From the NCBI GenBank assembly GCA_019095985.1, contig CM032669.1, forward strand, positions 27,463,911 to 27,527,910: a stretch of DNA of 64,000 bases, given 5' to 3'. Shown here piece after piece: positions 1 to 12,334 of this stretch. This stretch comes from Streblospio benedicti. Taxonomy: Eukaryota > Annelida > Polychaeta > Spionida > Spionidae. The notes beneath the pieces are model-generated. The model was given only the letters and a program-made list of their open reading frames with translations. It had not been told where the DNA came from and made no database searches. The position numbers and the translations under genes are program-made. How positions within the stretch are numbered: the stretch's first letter is position 1; the number at the start of each line of letters is the position of its first letter.

Positions 1-484
1 ACCTTATTAAGAATGGCACTTTTTAAATAATTCAGTGTAAGATGTCATCATATGTTTACTGAATTATAATGATGTAAGACTACAGTTTATATTGTGCTTA
101 AACCAGCCACGGTGATGTAAAATACAATATATTACTTAAATTTTTTTAGTATACAATACAGGCTTTCTGTGCAGTCATTACAGTGCCAAGATTTTTTTGT
201 GTGGTTTTAAACTTTGGCAAATATTCAATACCATCAGAAACTTAATAAAAGAACTAATAGCCCAAAGGTGAAAAGTTATCTTTGTACAAATATAGCCTTT
301 CCACATCAAAACATGATGTACTTCTAACAAACCCATTTTCTGAGATTTTTCTTTGTTCTTAACTTTAAAACTTAATACATATCACCTCCATGAAAATTAG
401 ATGGTTGAGTGCTAAATTATGATGCAAAATTTTGATCCAGATAAAACTTTACAAAACCAATGATTTGTATAGCTGGCATCTTAC

Positions 485-3400
485 CTCCTGGGTGAACTCA
501 ATGACGACAGGGAGCTGGTTTCCAGCGATGAATTCCTTGATGGCATCAGCAGTGAGTCCCTCGTACATGTTGTTACGTCCCTCATCAAACTGCAAGGCAA
601 AGAGAAAATGCATATTTTTTTCTATCAAACTATCACATAATTTCTATCTACGACCATTCAAACACCAAAGGTGAAAAATTGTGAATTTAAAGTGTTTTTT
701 TTTTTCATGAATGTGGATTGACGCTGACATTACCAGAGTTGAATATTTGATGAAATCTATATCATGGAGTGTGGGCCTTAAATTCTTGCATGAATTTTTA
801 AGATACATATAATGCTGAAGCGATACTCTGAAACTGACCTTCTTGAAAAGAACGATTCCCTCTCCAGAGACTTCGTACTCCTTGAAGACGGCATCAGCAC
901 CGGTGATTCCAAAAGGCACATCATCCATTCCGGAGGCAACTTCAAGGAAGGCCTTGGCAGCATCAGTGTTCTGGTCCTGAGAAAAGTAAAAATAATTCAT
1001 TAATAACCATCAATTCCATTTTAACCATAAGAAACAAGTGTTGAAAATTGTTAGCGATTAGATCACTGCACACCCACTTTGTTTACAATTTTATTCAAAC
1101 AACAAACATAGTGGATGTGTACCAACTGGGTGTGCAGTGCTCAATCCATATGTAAAACTATGTGAAATATGAACATTAACGAGGCAAGTTTTGTGAGATA
1201 AATGGGTTACAATGTGGAAGCCCAGAGGATGGGATCTGAGCCACTGACAGGCACAGCACCGAAGATAGCTCCTCATTTATCTGCCTTCCGTGAAATTACC
1301 ACAGAGCACAACGCAACAGGGCAATGGATAGGAAGGAAACCAATGTTTTAATGAACATTTCATTCTACTTGGTATCCGCTGTATTGGAAAGTTGGTATAC
1401 ACTGGCATAAATTCAAAACACGTCACTCATTCCATCTCAAAGGAAAAATATGTGAGTGACAAAAGCTTCTAGAATCTGACCTTGAAGAATCCGAGGATGA
1501 CAACCTCGTCCTTCTCGATCATGGCCTTGGCAGCATCAACATCAGCAACATCGGCAGCTGGTGGGCCAGTCTTCTTCTTCAGCCAGTTGACGATGTCGTT
1601 AGCCTGACGTCCACCTGAATAAAAATTGAAGATTGTAATGAACAAGACCTTGTTTGAGAGCAAAATTAAGCACAAGTTTTCAAGGGATTTAATTAAAAAC
1701 ATATTGATATTGTAGCTGTCAGGAATAAGTACTGAGCTCGACTGTATTGCTTGATCCACTTATCCGAGGGTGTAAACAATCAACATGGCAAATCAAAACA
1801 GCTCAACTTATGACAAATCATTACTTTGTAGAAATTCCTATTTCATAAGTTGCACACCAAGAAAAAGTTAAACTTCATTGAAATATTCTCCTAGATACAA
1901 CTTTAAAAAGCACCAGTAAAACATAATTTATAACAAATAATTTACTTTTACAACCATGAGCATTATCAGAGATCAGTAATATTGATCCGCAATTGCAACT
2001 CGTTCACTAAATTACTGCTTTTATTGGTAATTAGAGACTGAACGATCATTTAAAGCAAATGAATTCTATTGGCAAAATCAATTTAAAACTGATGGACCCC
2101 TACTTAGCATAAAACACATTGATTTGACGGATGTCAACCAGGCAGGTAATATTTGCTGTCCTTTGACAAAATCGATAAAACATTCCAAACCAATCAAGGT
2201 TAATTTTCAAAATTACACACTCACCTAAGGAAAATCAATGCTCATGAAGATACCAGTGACAGTGAAAATATATATGACTCAATTAAAAAGGGCAAAGATT
2301 TGCAAAAGAAATTAATGCAGTAACATAGAAATTTGCTATCTGATAAGTAGTTAGGCTCATTTATATTTTCCTACAAAATGTATATTAACATTTCTTTTAG
2401 TTTTAGTTGGTAATCAGAATTGCTTATATCTCATTAAATGGATGACCATAGAAGTAATCTTACAATGCTTTACAATAACTACAATATTCTAAACCAAATA
2501 ATGACCACATACCGCCATATTCGAGGGCAGCGCCATTCTTGAAGAACTTGATGGTGGGGTAGCCACGGACTTCAAACTTCTCAGCCAGGGAAGATTCCTC
2601 AGTGGCGTCAACCTTGGCCAGCTTGATGTCGGATCCATCTTCCTTAAGGGCAGCTGCGGCCTTCACATACTCAGGGGCAAGAGCTTTGCAATGTCCGCAC
2701 CATGGGGCATCTGAAAATGACAGACAATTCAGTTTCAATGTTCCACTAAAAAATGAGATAATGATAGAACTGATTTATGAAAGCAGGTTGCAAAGCCCTT
2801 TCAGGGATATCATTGTACCAACAAATAAACCTTAACAACAACACAAAAGATTGAAATTCATTCAGAAAAAGTAGAGCAATATGGCTTACATAATGCTGTG
2901 ACCAAAGTGCTCAGCCAGTGCTTACATATGTTCATTCATGCTGCTTGAACTTTAATCCTTACAACAATGACAAACTATCTTGTTCATGAAGCAGGCATAT
3001 TAAATGGTCTGCTGGCCACCATGTGCAGGTGATTTACTGATAACGTGTAGACACGTAACCACATCATCATGAACTTGCCCAGCAAGATAACGGTGTGAGA
3101 ATTAGCATGTTTCACGAAATTAGCATTCCTAAGAATGCAAATACTTTTCAATTGTCTCGTACAAAATATAGCTTTATACAAAAACCACATATGAAACATG
3201 TGCATGTGTTTGAAAGTACTAGTAAAGTTAAATGCTTTTTAAACAAATTCAAACTTTGTGACATATGTTGACTATCCTGAAGGCATTGTCATACGCATAA
3301 TTTTATTAATGCAACAAAAACCAAAATTGGCCCCTGGAAATTTTGTGGCAATTAAATGACACGAATATTGCATATAGCTATGCCCACTAGGCAATGTTTT

Positions 3401-4425
3401 TGTTATAACTTCTATTGCCTCATTAATATATAAATCCTGATGTAGACGGTAAATAAAATAAAGACCATAAAGACACGTCAGCATTTAAAGCCACAGCTCT
3501 TTAAATGGATTGTCAACCACAGAAGATCACCTTGCAAGCGTATTTACCAATTAGTTTTTTCTCAAATATGGCAAGCTATGACAAGACATTTGGAACGCTT
3601 TTTGAAAGTTTGCTTTCCACACATCAGCCAGTATAAGAGCTAAGATACTAGACTAGACAAACAAATAGTAGTATACAGCTTTCCAGTTGATAATAGTTCA
3701 GTAACTGTTTTAGACTGGGCATGATAAATAGAAAGTTAAATGGTCTACAACGCATGCAGAAAGCTAAGTATATACACCTCAACTCTGTGAACATGAATTT
3801 GAAAAAGAAACCAAATTTCTCTTAATTTACGTATAACCAGTAGTTCCACTTAATCATCTCGATCAATAATCAATATATACGTATAGGTAGAAGTACCCGG
3901 CCCCCGGGATTAGCAGACTTCAGTTATATTTTCTTCAGTTGCTAACTATATAAAAAAGTTTTGTCCTTTTGAATTTTAAGCTTAATATGCTGTCATTACA
4001 TCTAGATATTTTCATTTATGAAAGTAGTTTTCTGCGAACCCATTTTTCTTGGAAAAGCTTTTGACAAGGGAACCTGTCAAAAAAGGACTCCATAAAAAGT
4101 GCCAAGGAAGTAACAAAGTTTATGACTAATTAAATTGCACACAGCGTCAGCAGACACCTAACCCTATTTCAACATTATTTGACAATGGTATGATCTGATT
4201 AAACAGCTGGAGTCAAAAAACATCACTAGTCAATACATGCCTAACAACTCAATAAACATAAAAGCCGGTAGAGTACTTACAGAATTCGACGAGTATGTTG
4301 GGATGTTGTTTCAGAGCTTCATCAAAATTGTCAGTTGTCAAGACCAAAACGCCTTCATCATCTTTAATTTCGGCATAAGCAAATGCCACAATAACCGATA
4401 ATGCTACAACACCGAGAAACTTCAT
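485..4425 (-). CDS. P4HB: Protein disulfide isomerase (PDIA1/P4HB type), 5' five exons, partial
   Basis: Forms, breaks and rearranges disulfides in the ER lumen; in animals this family is also the beta subunit of prolyl 4-hydroxylase. Five minus-strand coding exons with GT-AG borders and agreeing phases: 4281-4425, 2513-2710, 1481-1614, 839-976, 485-589 (720 nt, 240 codons). The start at 4425 is the first ATG and opens a hydrophobic signal peptide, [18 protein letters not shown]. Exon 2 carries the a-domain active site [14 protein letters not shown], its Tyr codon split by intron 1, then [25 protein letters not shown] with the cis-proline loop. Exons 3-5 carry [42 protein letters not shown] and FDEGRNN, typical of the redox-inactive b domain; the b' domain begins at [12 protein letters not shown]. 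The b', second CGHC and ER-retention parts lie beyond the left edge. Family assignment is secure; the exact paralogue is inferred. Confidence 0.95.
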
Positions 4426-4525
4426 CCTGCACGTTCTGTTACTGATGCAAAAATAAAATTTCCTTAGCCCCTCTCGATTTTAACAGGAATATGTAATTTC
4501 AACGTGGCAAAGGGTTGAATATCAT

Positions 4526-4536
4526 TGCGCATGCGC
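4526..4536. promoter_or_regulatory. Palindromic NRF-1-like site in the PDI promoter
   Basis: TGCGCATGCGC matches the core of the NRF-1 consensus (YGCGCAYGCGCR). It lies between the ERSE and the start codon, roughly 100 bp upstream of the ATG, as in many TATA-less housekeeping promoters. No TATA box is evident nearby. Binding is inferred. Confidence 0.5.
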
Positions 4537-4556
4537 TTATAATCCATCCTCTTCGT

Positions 4557-4575
4557 CGTGGTGAATTTTGATTGG
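4557..4575 (-). promoter_or_regulatory. ER stress response element (ERSE) upstream of PDI
   Basis: Read on the gene's strand the site is CCAAT, nine bases, then CCACG, an exact match to the ERSE consensus CCAAT-N9-CCACG. It lies about 130 bp upstream of the PDI start codon, a usual promoter distance. In animals NF-Y binds the CCAAT half and ATF6 (or XBP1) the CCACG half, inducing ER chaperones under unfolded-protein stress. Function here is inferred from sequence and position. Confidence 0.8.
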
Positions 4576-5162
4576 TTATTTTGAGTCACGTGTACGTTTT
4601 ACTGAAACACTTGCTCGGAGCACTTGCTCTGTCATTTCCTTATTTACCACGTGCATTTGTTTATATTTGGACTTCGTAAATAGATTCACGTGTACAATCC
4701 ATTTAAATAATAATTTTGGTTGATAGCAACGTGTAAATTCTCACATATTACACATAGCAAAGACAAAATTTATAGGCAAAGCTTACTTACTTCTTACTTC
4801 TTCTTACTGCCAATTCGAAAATGCATTTAAAGATATTTAAAAAACTTTTTAAATATATATATTTGTGGTCTCATGGTCTAGTGCGCCTGCCTGAGTGTTG
4901 GTGAATAGCTCATAGTGGCTTAGTGGATTATAATCCCCCCGTACACTATAGAGTATATGGCAGATTTGCAGATTTGTAGATTTTTATTTTAGTCTCATAT
5001 ATACATATAAAATAATTCATACAGTAAGACATATACTAAATACATGTAAACTCTATACACAGTTATTAGAGACTTAAAAAGAAAAAAATATTAAGTTGAA
5101 AAAGATTTTCGTCCTAGAAATATTCTAAACCAGCTATATATGGTATATACGCACAATATTTA
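4576..5162. other. Upstream flank of PDI, no gene seen
   Basis: AT-rich DNA upstream of the PDI promoter. It has several CACGTG E-box-like hexamers (near 4588 and 4649) that could belong to the promoter. Around 4866-4935 is a stretch with a weak tRNA box-A likeness (TGGCTTAGTGG) but no box B, so it is not called a SINE. No coding exon is visible. Confidence 0.4.
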
Positions 5163-5290
5163 TTTATAAAGTGAGCCCTATTAACCATTACCCCCACAGA
5201 AAATGATAACATCAGATATCTGGGGAGCTTTAATTGAGACCTATTTAGATGGAGCCCTAATTGACACTCATTCAGATAGTTCATTGCACC
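5163..5290 (+). repeat. Dispersed repeat copy 1 (partner at 10561-10684)
   Basis: About 125 bp sharing roughly three quarters identity with 10561-10684 in the same orientation. Shared words include TTTATAAAGT, CCCCCACAGAAA, TGATAACA and TATTTAGATGGAGC/CATTTAGATGGAGC. No terminal repeats or coding capacity were seen, so the family is unknown. Confidence 0.6.
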
Positions 5291-5476
5291 AAGCTTGTTC
5301 TTGTTCTTGATGAGTTTCTCCATAGATTCTATCTGTTCTACATTCAATAATGATATACTATATTCTGTTCTAAGGTTATTACTTTAAGTTCAAAACTTTC
5401 CGTTCAAAACTGTGCAAAACTTGTAATGCTCAATTGACTTGACAAAAGATAACAGTTAATGATAATAAGTATCTAG

Positions 5477-6874
5477 CAGCGTTCTGCGCAGACATGCGGT
5501 CATCTGCGAGTTGACCGCAGTCATCATTCGCCGACAGTCCACGGGTATCCGCATCATTGCTGTTGCGGTCGCGGGGCGGTTGTGGTCAAATTCTTGCAGT
5601 TGCGGGGCGGATGCGGTCAGAAATATGTGTTTGCGGACACTTTGCGAATCAATGCAGTTACTCTGTGGGCGCTTTGCTGTCAGAAGCAATTGAATGACTG
5701 CAGATCATTTTTTTTATCTGCGCCTACAGTAGATCATTTCAAGATTCTCTTTCATCTTCATCTTTTACTTTGTTTTTCAAAGAACATGCAAGCATGTTAC
5801 TTTTTGATCTGATAAACTGCCATATTGCAGTTATTAGACATAATAGAACAGCATATGAAATATATCTTAAACATTTCTTTTTATAATGTTATCATTCATT
5901 TTATTAGAATCACCTCATATTTGTAATCATCATATGCTTTAAAGTCAATTTCATACCATTACCAACACTCCTTAATTAGAGCTAACCACTATGCACAGCA
6001 TGGTTCCTTTTGATTTCACCTAGGATTATTAATTAATAATCCTAGATTTCACTGACCATTAGATAAGTAGCAGTTAGCCAGTTATCCAGTAAGCATGACC
6101 TTTATGTAGATGTTTGCTTTACGTTAAAGAGTCCTTTAATGAACATGCAAGTTAAATCTTATTGGGGAGTGAACTTCCAGTGAAGCATTGTTCCAACAAT
6201 GTGATATCTGTTTGTTCTAGGTTAAAGGGATGCTTGTAAATTAGTCTCCTGTATTCATTTTTATCTCTCATCATATAAAATATTTAGTTCTAAATGTGGG
6301 TACACATATATGCTGTAATGAAATAAACATAGATGCCACCATGATTTCCTCCTTTTGACTACTTTGACCTCAGTTAAGCAGAACTTTTTTGTCTTATTAC
6401 CTGTGCATTCCCCATTAAATAAGATGTAATGAGGAACTCAGTATCAGTTCACTTTGGAGTTATATCTGTTATATACTGTTCTGTATAATCAATAATCATT
6501 CGAATACAAGTAAATACTTTTAATAATGGAATTAAGTGATGTATCAAAATAACTATCAGAAGGACAATTTCATTTTCTATGATTAGTTTTGGTTTATCAT
6601 TTTCTTGCAAGTTTCACCACAGTAAATGATAATGATTCTGATGGCGGATAGTGTTGTGGATATATTGCGGATGATCTGTAATAGTGCGGTCAAATTGGGG
6701 TCATTTTCTCTTATGGCAATGCGGTCGTGGGGCGGATGCGGTCAAAATCTTGCGGTGGCGGGGCAGATGCGGACACAGAAGTGTAATTTGGTGTGGTCAT
6801 GGTGCGGATGCGGTCGGAATGATGCGGTCGCGGGGCGGATAAACTATGCCAAAAGCTGACCGCGCAGAACGCTG
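5477..6874. mobile_element. Non-autonomous hAT-like DNA transposon with 8-bp TSD
   Basis: A 1,398-bp element flanked by an exact 8-bp direct repeat GTATCTAG (5469-5476 and 6875-6882). Its ends are inverted copies of CAGCGTTCTGCGC. An 8-bp target duplication and CA..TG termini fit the hAT superfamily. No transposase frame is visible inside, so it would depend on an enzyme supplied elsewhere. Just inside each end are GC-rich blocks full of GCGGTC and GCGGATGCGG words, while the middle is AT-rich. The 56-bp blocks 5565-5620 and 6721-6776 are similar in direct, not inverted, orientation. The intact target duplication suggests a fairly recent insertion. Confidence 0.82.
6020..6045. repeat. Perfect 26-bp palindrome inside the hAT-like element
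   Basis: CTAGGATTATTAA followed by its exact reverse complement, with no spacer. Both sides are flanked by the word GATTTCAC or a close form. It could form a cruciform; no function is known. Confidence 0.7.
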
Positions 6875-6882
6875 GTATCTAG

Positions 6883-8249
6883 TGCTTTTTCAGCAGTTGA
6901 GTCCTTCCAATGTGTAGGCAAAACATAAATCTCTGTTAACTTTTTAAATATTTTCTATAGTATCAATCTTTTTGGAAGGGTTAAACTCTATCTATCTTCC
7001 TACTGGGATGAAGGGGAAAAGGCTGGGAAAGGGGAAAAGAGTGGAAAAAGAGGTATAAGGGATTCCCAATTTGAAAGTGGGAGGAGGGATCGAGGAGCAA
7101 AAAGATAAATTTTTTGTGCTATTTTATGGACGGAAATATATCGTTTTAGCACTTTATACACTTCATACAAAATGATACTAGAATTTCAAACATATACTCG
7201 ATATTTGCACCACGAACATAATCTATTTCTACAGAAATGTCCCTATCAGTGGGGGGTGGGGTGGGGGTATAAGGGGTCTAGAAATCCCACATCCCTGATT
7301 TTATTTGATGAGTTTGTAAGATTAATTTTAAGACATATTTTGCACTGAATGCCTTTTATTTTGTAATTCTCAATTTACCAGTGAATCATTTCATATATAC
7401 ATGCCATGAACTTTTTTCTCTTCCTTATGGTGTTGCATGCTCTATTTGTTACCACGTAACTTCCGCATGTTCTGTACCAATGCAAACTGATGAAAAGGAA
7501 CAGAAGGTCATTAAAATTAAAGGAAGTGTAAATCTTTTTTCATGAAACAAATGCCAGATAGGTAAATTGTCAGAGTATTTTGTTTAATTTGTAAGTAATT
7601 TAATCCAAATGCAGTCACTTATTTGATGTCATTTTGTTATACTAGGGGCCAATATGGAAATAAGTGATTTGGGCTTTTTAGTTCCAACAATTTAGGACCC
7701 AGTCACTTACAATTTGCAAGGGGGTCAGTTAGATTTTTTAAACATCCAAACAGGAAAGTCCGACACCCCCCCCCCAATATCTTTAAAAAATGAAAGTCTA
7801 ACCCAGAAATGTAAAGTATGACACCCCCCCCCCTCCCCCCTCAATCTGTTCAAATAAATAGACAGAGTGTTTCTATCTTCATAATATGATTCACAACTCA
7901 AGTAAAACAATCATCAAACTTTATTTGATTATTTGGTCTTATCCAACTTATTCTATCTAATCAATTATGATCTGAAATACTATAAATAAATGGTCCTGGG
8001 ATACATGAATATGAATTTTGGAATGACTGTAACTCTGATTCAGATTCAGAATGTTTACCACATCCCAGTTTTCATCATTATCATTCTCTTTTTCATAATA
8101 CTTCGAATATTCTTCCAGCAGGTAGTCTCGCATATAGTCCATTATCAGACATTTAGATTTGTGTTTTTTATGTTTAAAGCCACAAAATAGTGCTGGAATA
8201 TCACAATAGGTTATTAATTAGAATTATATATATCAAAGTACTTGTATAC
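6883..8249. other. Intergenic, no gene seen
   Basis: AT-rich DNA with short purine- and C-tracts. Two homopolymer-like C runs (about 7766-7775 and 7824-7843) sit in a local imperfect duplication with AAGTC.GACACCCC words. Short open frames here have no recognisable domain. Confidence 0.4.
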
Positions 8250-8466
8250 ATAATTGCACTTTTCAAGGGGGGTTTGGGGGCATGCTCCCTGAAGAAAATT
8301 TGGAATTTAGACCCTTTTTATAACGTTTGAGGCTATTTCAAACAGAAAAGTAACTTTAAAACACGGCTAAAAGCTCAGTTTCATTCAGGGTTTGATCTAA
8401 GAGCAATCCCCCCAAAAAAGTTCGGAGGCAGTTGCCTCGCATTTCTCATCTGTACCTATGGCCCTG
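8250..8466. repeat. Transposon-end-like repeat fragment
   Basis: Contains GGGGGCATGCTCCC followed by an AAAATTTGGAA stretch, and near its right edge GAGGCAGTTGCCTC then CTATGGCCCTG. Such strings are common in interspersed repeats of marine invertebrates, and CAGGGCC on the complementary strand resembles a DNA-transposon terminus. No matching left terminus or target duplication was found, so this is a tentative fragment call. Confidence 0.3.
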
Positions 8467-8507
8467 TTGTAGTATTATCATATGTAACTTACTGTATATG
8501 ATCATCC

Positions 8508-8607
8508 NNNNNNNNNNNNNNNNNNNNNNNNNNNNNNNNNNNNNNNNNNNNNNNNNNNNNNNNNNNNNNNNNNNNNNNNNNNNNNNNNNNNNNNNNNNNN
8601 NNNNNNN
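8508..8607. other. Assembly gap (100 N)
   Basis: Exactly 100 N, the usual placeholder for a gap of unknown size. Composition changes sharply across it: AT-rich to the left, GC-richer to about 9,800 on the right. Open frames crossing it are not meaningful. Confidence 0.98.
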
Positions 8608-8609
8608 CC

Positions 8610-8924
8610 TACCCTTGGCGGACACTTTCGCGATGTCACAGATGGCAGAAACGATGTTACCATTGCGAGGAACAGTACGTCTGGCTCGATGAGAAGTTTC
8701 ATACCTTACCGAATGAAATGCAGAAGGAGGCGGAATGGGAAAGCACTCGTGTCCAATTGGATCAGCAGATTCAAACCCAGGCACGACGCGAGGCGACAAG
8801 TACCATGACAATGCTGACATATATCACTTGGAGCGGAATGAGGCTCGCAAGGAGAGGGATGCGCATGCTCGCAACATCACCTCGCCAGGCACGTCACCGC
8901 GAAGGCGAGCTCTGTGAAGACTAA
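8610..8924 (+). other. Unidentified open frame abutting the assembly gap
   Basis: A frame stays open for about 104 codons from the gap edge to a TAA. Near its start it has CHRWQKRCYHCEEQYVWLDE, with a few Cys and His residues that could bind metal, then a charged Gln/Glu/Arg-rich stretch. The family was not recognised. It could be an element-derived ORF tail whose start lies in the gap, or chance. There is no evidence that it is a host exon. Confidence 0.25.
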
Positions 8925-9800
8925 CAAAAAGCATTGTTGGGTGAGCACCAGCGTCTTTTCCACTGGGACCCCGTCCACAGTGGGAAGAAACTGCTCAAAG
9001 ATGAAGTAAGTTGGCTGAGTGAGAGGGCTTGCCATGTCAGACCGAAAGGTCCCCCGGCGGTATAGTTCTGTGGAGTGCTGAGCTCCATGGGAGCGATGCC
9101 CAGCGACGCCGGATGAGGTGCAGTAAAAACATGGTAGCTGGGATGCCATGGGAGTTTAGGGTTGCTCTCCGGATGACCGGACCAGTTGCCACCAGCCCGT
9201 AGGTGTTGAACTTATCAGTTCAAGAACAATCTGCCCTACAGTGGTCTTATTGTTTCTGGCTAAACTGTATTCTACATGGTACACCCAACTAGGAGCCGGT
9301 GGCACCTCTCGCTTTCATTCCTACCACCCATTTTATTGTTTAATTGTTTGTAAGTGTAGGGGTGGAGTGTCGCCAGAGGGCAGGACCTTGGTCTTTGGAC
9401 TGGGGAACCAACTGAGGACGCCACTCAATCCCCTTTATTATTATGTCACTAAGTATGTTGCTGGTGGGCCTCCTCAGTTTAAATCCTCCTGTCTAGGCCT
9501 CTCGTGAGACCTGGCGAGACACTGGCCGTACGTCCCGCAGGGCATGGCTGCTCTTAGGAGCCAAGGACAAGACACCACAACGAGGAATGCATCGCCAAGA
9601 AATTCATTTATTATCGCTGTAGCAAAAACGACATCTTCAAGGTCGGATCCAGCATTTTGAGATAGGGGGGGCGCGACTGTGGCGAGGGGTCTGGGGGCCG
9701 CTTAAGGCCCCCAGCGGGTCCAGGGCAGAGCCCTGGTGGGGGGACCAGTGGGGCCAAAGCTCCCCGTAAGCTACTGTGCATATGGTATTTTAGAGGTGTC
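8925..9800. repeat. GC-richer repeat-like block with GGGCC palindromic segment
   Basis: Higher GC than its surroundings and no convincing coding frame. About 9655-9775 is rich in nested palindromic words such as GGGGGCCGCTTAAGGCCCCC and CCAGGGCAGAGCCCTGG, typical of interspersed repeats in invertebrate genomes. The block probably belongs with the sequence to the right of the gap. The element family is not identified. Confidence 0.4.
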
Positions 9801-12334
9801 TAGAGGGGTGTTCACTAACAATGAAAAGAAACAATTCATCTACTGTTATCTTCATTTAAATGTTTTTGATTTTTTATATATAAATTAAAAACTTTTTTTC
9901 TTTTCTTTTAGGGGGTGTCTACATTCGATCGTTCAACATACCAATGTTGGGACCTCAAAAGTTAGGTGGGGTTGTGGCGGACTTGTTTTTAATGTTAGTT
10001 TAGGTTCTTTTATTTTGGCTGTGTACCTAATTGCAACAATGAAGAGATTATAATTTTTTCACTTTATTCAGACAAGCGCTTTAATCATTATATGTATTGC
10101 ACACTATTTTAAAGCATTAAATACCATAATGAAACATATGAGCTGTGCTCTCACATTATGAAATAACTTTCAGAAACATTATGCTATGATAAAGTAATGA
10201 ATATGGGAGGTACAGATTGTTTTGGAATTGCTACTGTAAATTCACAATTATAATTCTATAAAATATAAACTACTTGGAGTGTGTCGACTTAAGCAAGATG
10301 TTAATTAGATGTAGGTGTAACTACAATATGTTTGGTTACAAATTGTTGCCTAATTAAAGTTCTCTTCTAACACCAATGAATAGTTACCATTCAAGCATGC
10401 GTAATTACAAACAGATATAATTACTACGAAGTAACATTTAATAATAAATTATATGCAACCAATATGCTAGATGGTCAAAATTTCTTAAATTGAACATCAA
10501 CATTTCTAATATAAAATCTATAGCATGAACATTTTGAATGTGAAATGTGAAAATGACAGCTTTATAAAGTTAGCTCCTTTTTCCCCCACAGAAAGTGATA
10601 ACACCAGAGATAAGCGGTGTTCTATTATTGACTCTCATTTAGATGGAGCTCTAAGTGAGACTCATTTAGATGGTTTATTGTACCGAAAATGAAGACCAAG
10701 TCTAAAGAATGCTGAATGACCTGAAAACTGAGGGAAAGAAGGATGGAATGAGCATCAACCATTGACACCTTTACTGGTAGATCTAGGGTGTTAGTAGCAT
10801 GTTAAAAAGTCAAAAGCCTATTAAAAATCTAAGAAAATTTATATAATAGATAAAAAAGACTTTTTAGACGCAAGTCTGCCATTTTATTTCATTTGATATA
10901 CATGAACAGAAAAAAAACTAATCAAGAGTGAAGCCACCATTTTCTAGAACTTAAAAAGGTAACATTTAGTTGATTGAACCAAAACGAACGAGAGCGTTCA
11001 CTTTCTGACATCACATACAGATCAATGGTTGAAATTGCCAGAAATGATATGTACGGGTAACATAACTATCTAATTGAGGTATTTTTTGTTATATTTGCAA
11101 GTTCTTTGATTATTTACTTTCAAAAATATTACTACACTTGCATATGCAAAATCTACAATATGTCACTTGAAAAAGAATGAAATCATAGTTTGAACTTATT
11201 CTTGACTTGGAATATCTAAATAGCAATTTCAATGTCTTAATTCACACAAAAACAAATGTAACCACTTGCAGATTGTTTTGGAATTGCTACTGTAAATTAA
11301 CATTTCATTCATACATTGTAAGTACATGTAGCTATGGTAAATATTTCTAACATTATACCCAGGAATTAGATTCTGTTCAATTAATAAGTAAATAAATAAA
11401 ACCATAGTTTGTACAATTTTTAAATTTGGATGGCTCACATATTTTAAATTTATTGGAGGTGAGGACAGAGAGTCCTCTGTCAATTTAATATACATTTGTT
11501 ATTGTACAATATACAGCATAATATTTGATAAAATAAATATTTAAGAGGCTAAAATTAAAATATTTCATCACTTAAAATCATTCTGATGATCAAATCAACT
11601 GTTAGAATTCTAGCCACATAGAAAGTGAAATAAACACGCATTTGATTTTGGTGAAAAAACCCATTCAATATCACATAGTTTATAAAACAGTTTACATAAT
11701 ACAATTTTATTTTGCAATTATAGTATCATACAATTATAAATGAATAGATCTCAACATATCTAAAATATTACAATTCATATGCCCAAAATCCAACTACACC
11801 AACTATACAACTATAACAGTGGTAATCCAATTATTTCAATATGAAAAAATTATTGAAAAATATCTAATGACTTATAAATTAACAGAAATACAATAAAGAA
11901 ATGCAATTTTTTATCACATACATGCGATTCTCACCACTTAAGCTCATGCTTGATTCTGATTAGTTACAAAGTCAGTACTTCCATCATCACCCCCGTAGGA
12001 TGTAGGTAGACTAGTACCGTGCAGTAACGTCTCTATATTCTGATAACCCCCAGATCATAGCAAATCATATCATTATAGATCATAGTAAATATTACTTTGA
12101 AGTTCGGATGGGTTTGATATCACTACTATGTGAATGGAAAATCTTGTCTTCGATGCTCATTAACATAATATAAGCGGTACTAGTATTTTTTACTATGACA
12201 TAAAAACATCATATGGTCCATGCAGAGATGTTCAGAGAAATGCGATTCACACTAACATTTAAACCAGGCATTTGTGGATCATGGTGATGAGGTGTAGAAA
12301 ATGTTTCCAAATAAAATACGTCTGTTTAAGTGGT
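9801..12334. other. Intergenic AT-rich DNA, no gene seen
   Basis: No coding exon is recognisable. It holds dispersed repeat copy 2 (10561-10684) and a 30-bp direct duplication beginning CAGATTGTTTTGGAATTGCT at about 10213 and again at about 11270, whose flanks do not match. The right end may include the Rab gene's 3' UTR; its 3' end could not be placed. Confidence 0.4.
10561..10684 (+). repeat. Dispersed repeat copy 2 (partner at 5163-5290)
   Basis: Same-orientation relative of 5163-5290, sharing the TTTATAAAGT start, CCCCCACAGAAAGTGATAAC and two ATTTAGATGG words. Two copies within 5.5 kb suggest a family that is common in this genome. Confidence 0.6.

Noticed and set aside
4866-4935. Possible tRNA-derived SINE
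   Set aside because: Only a box-A-like word is present; no box B and no tRNA fold.
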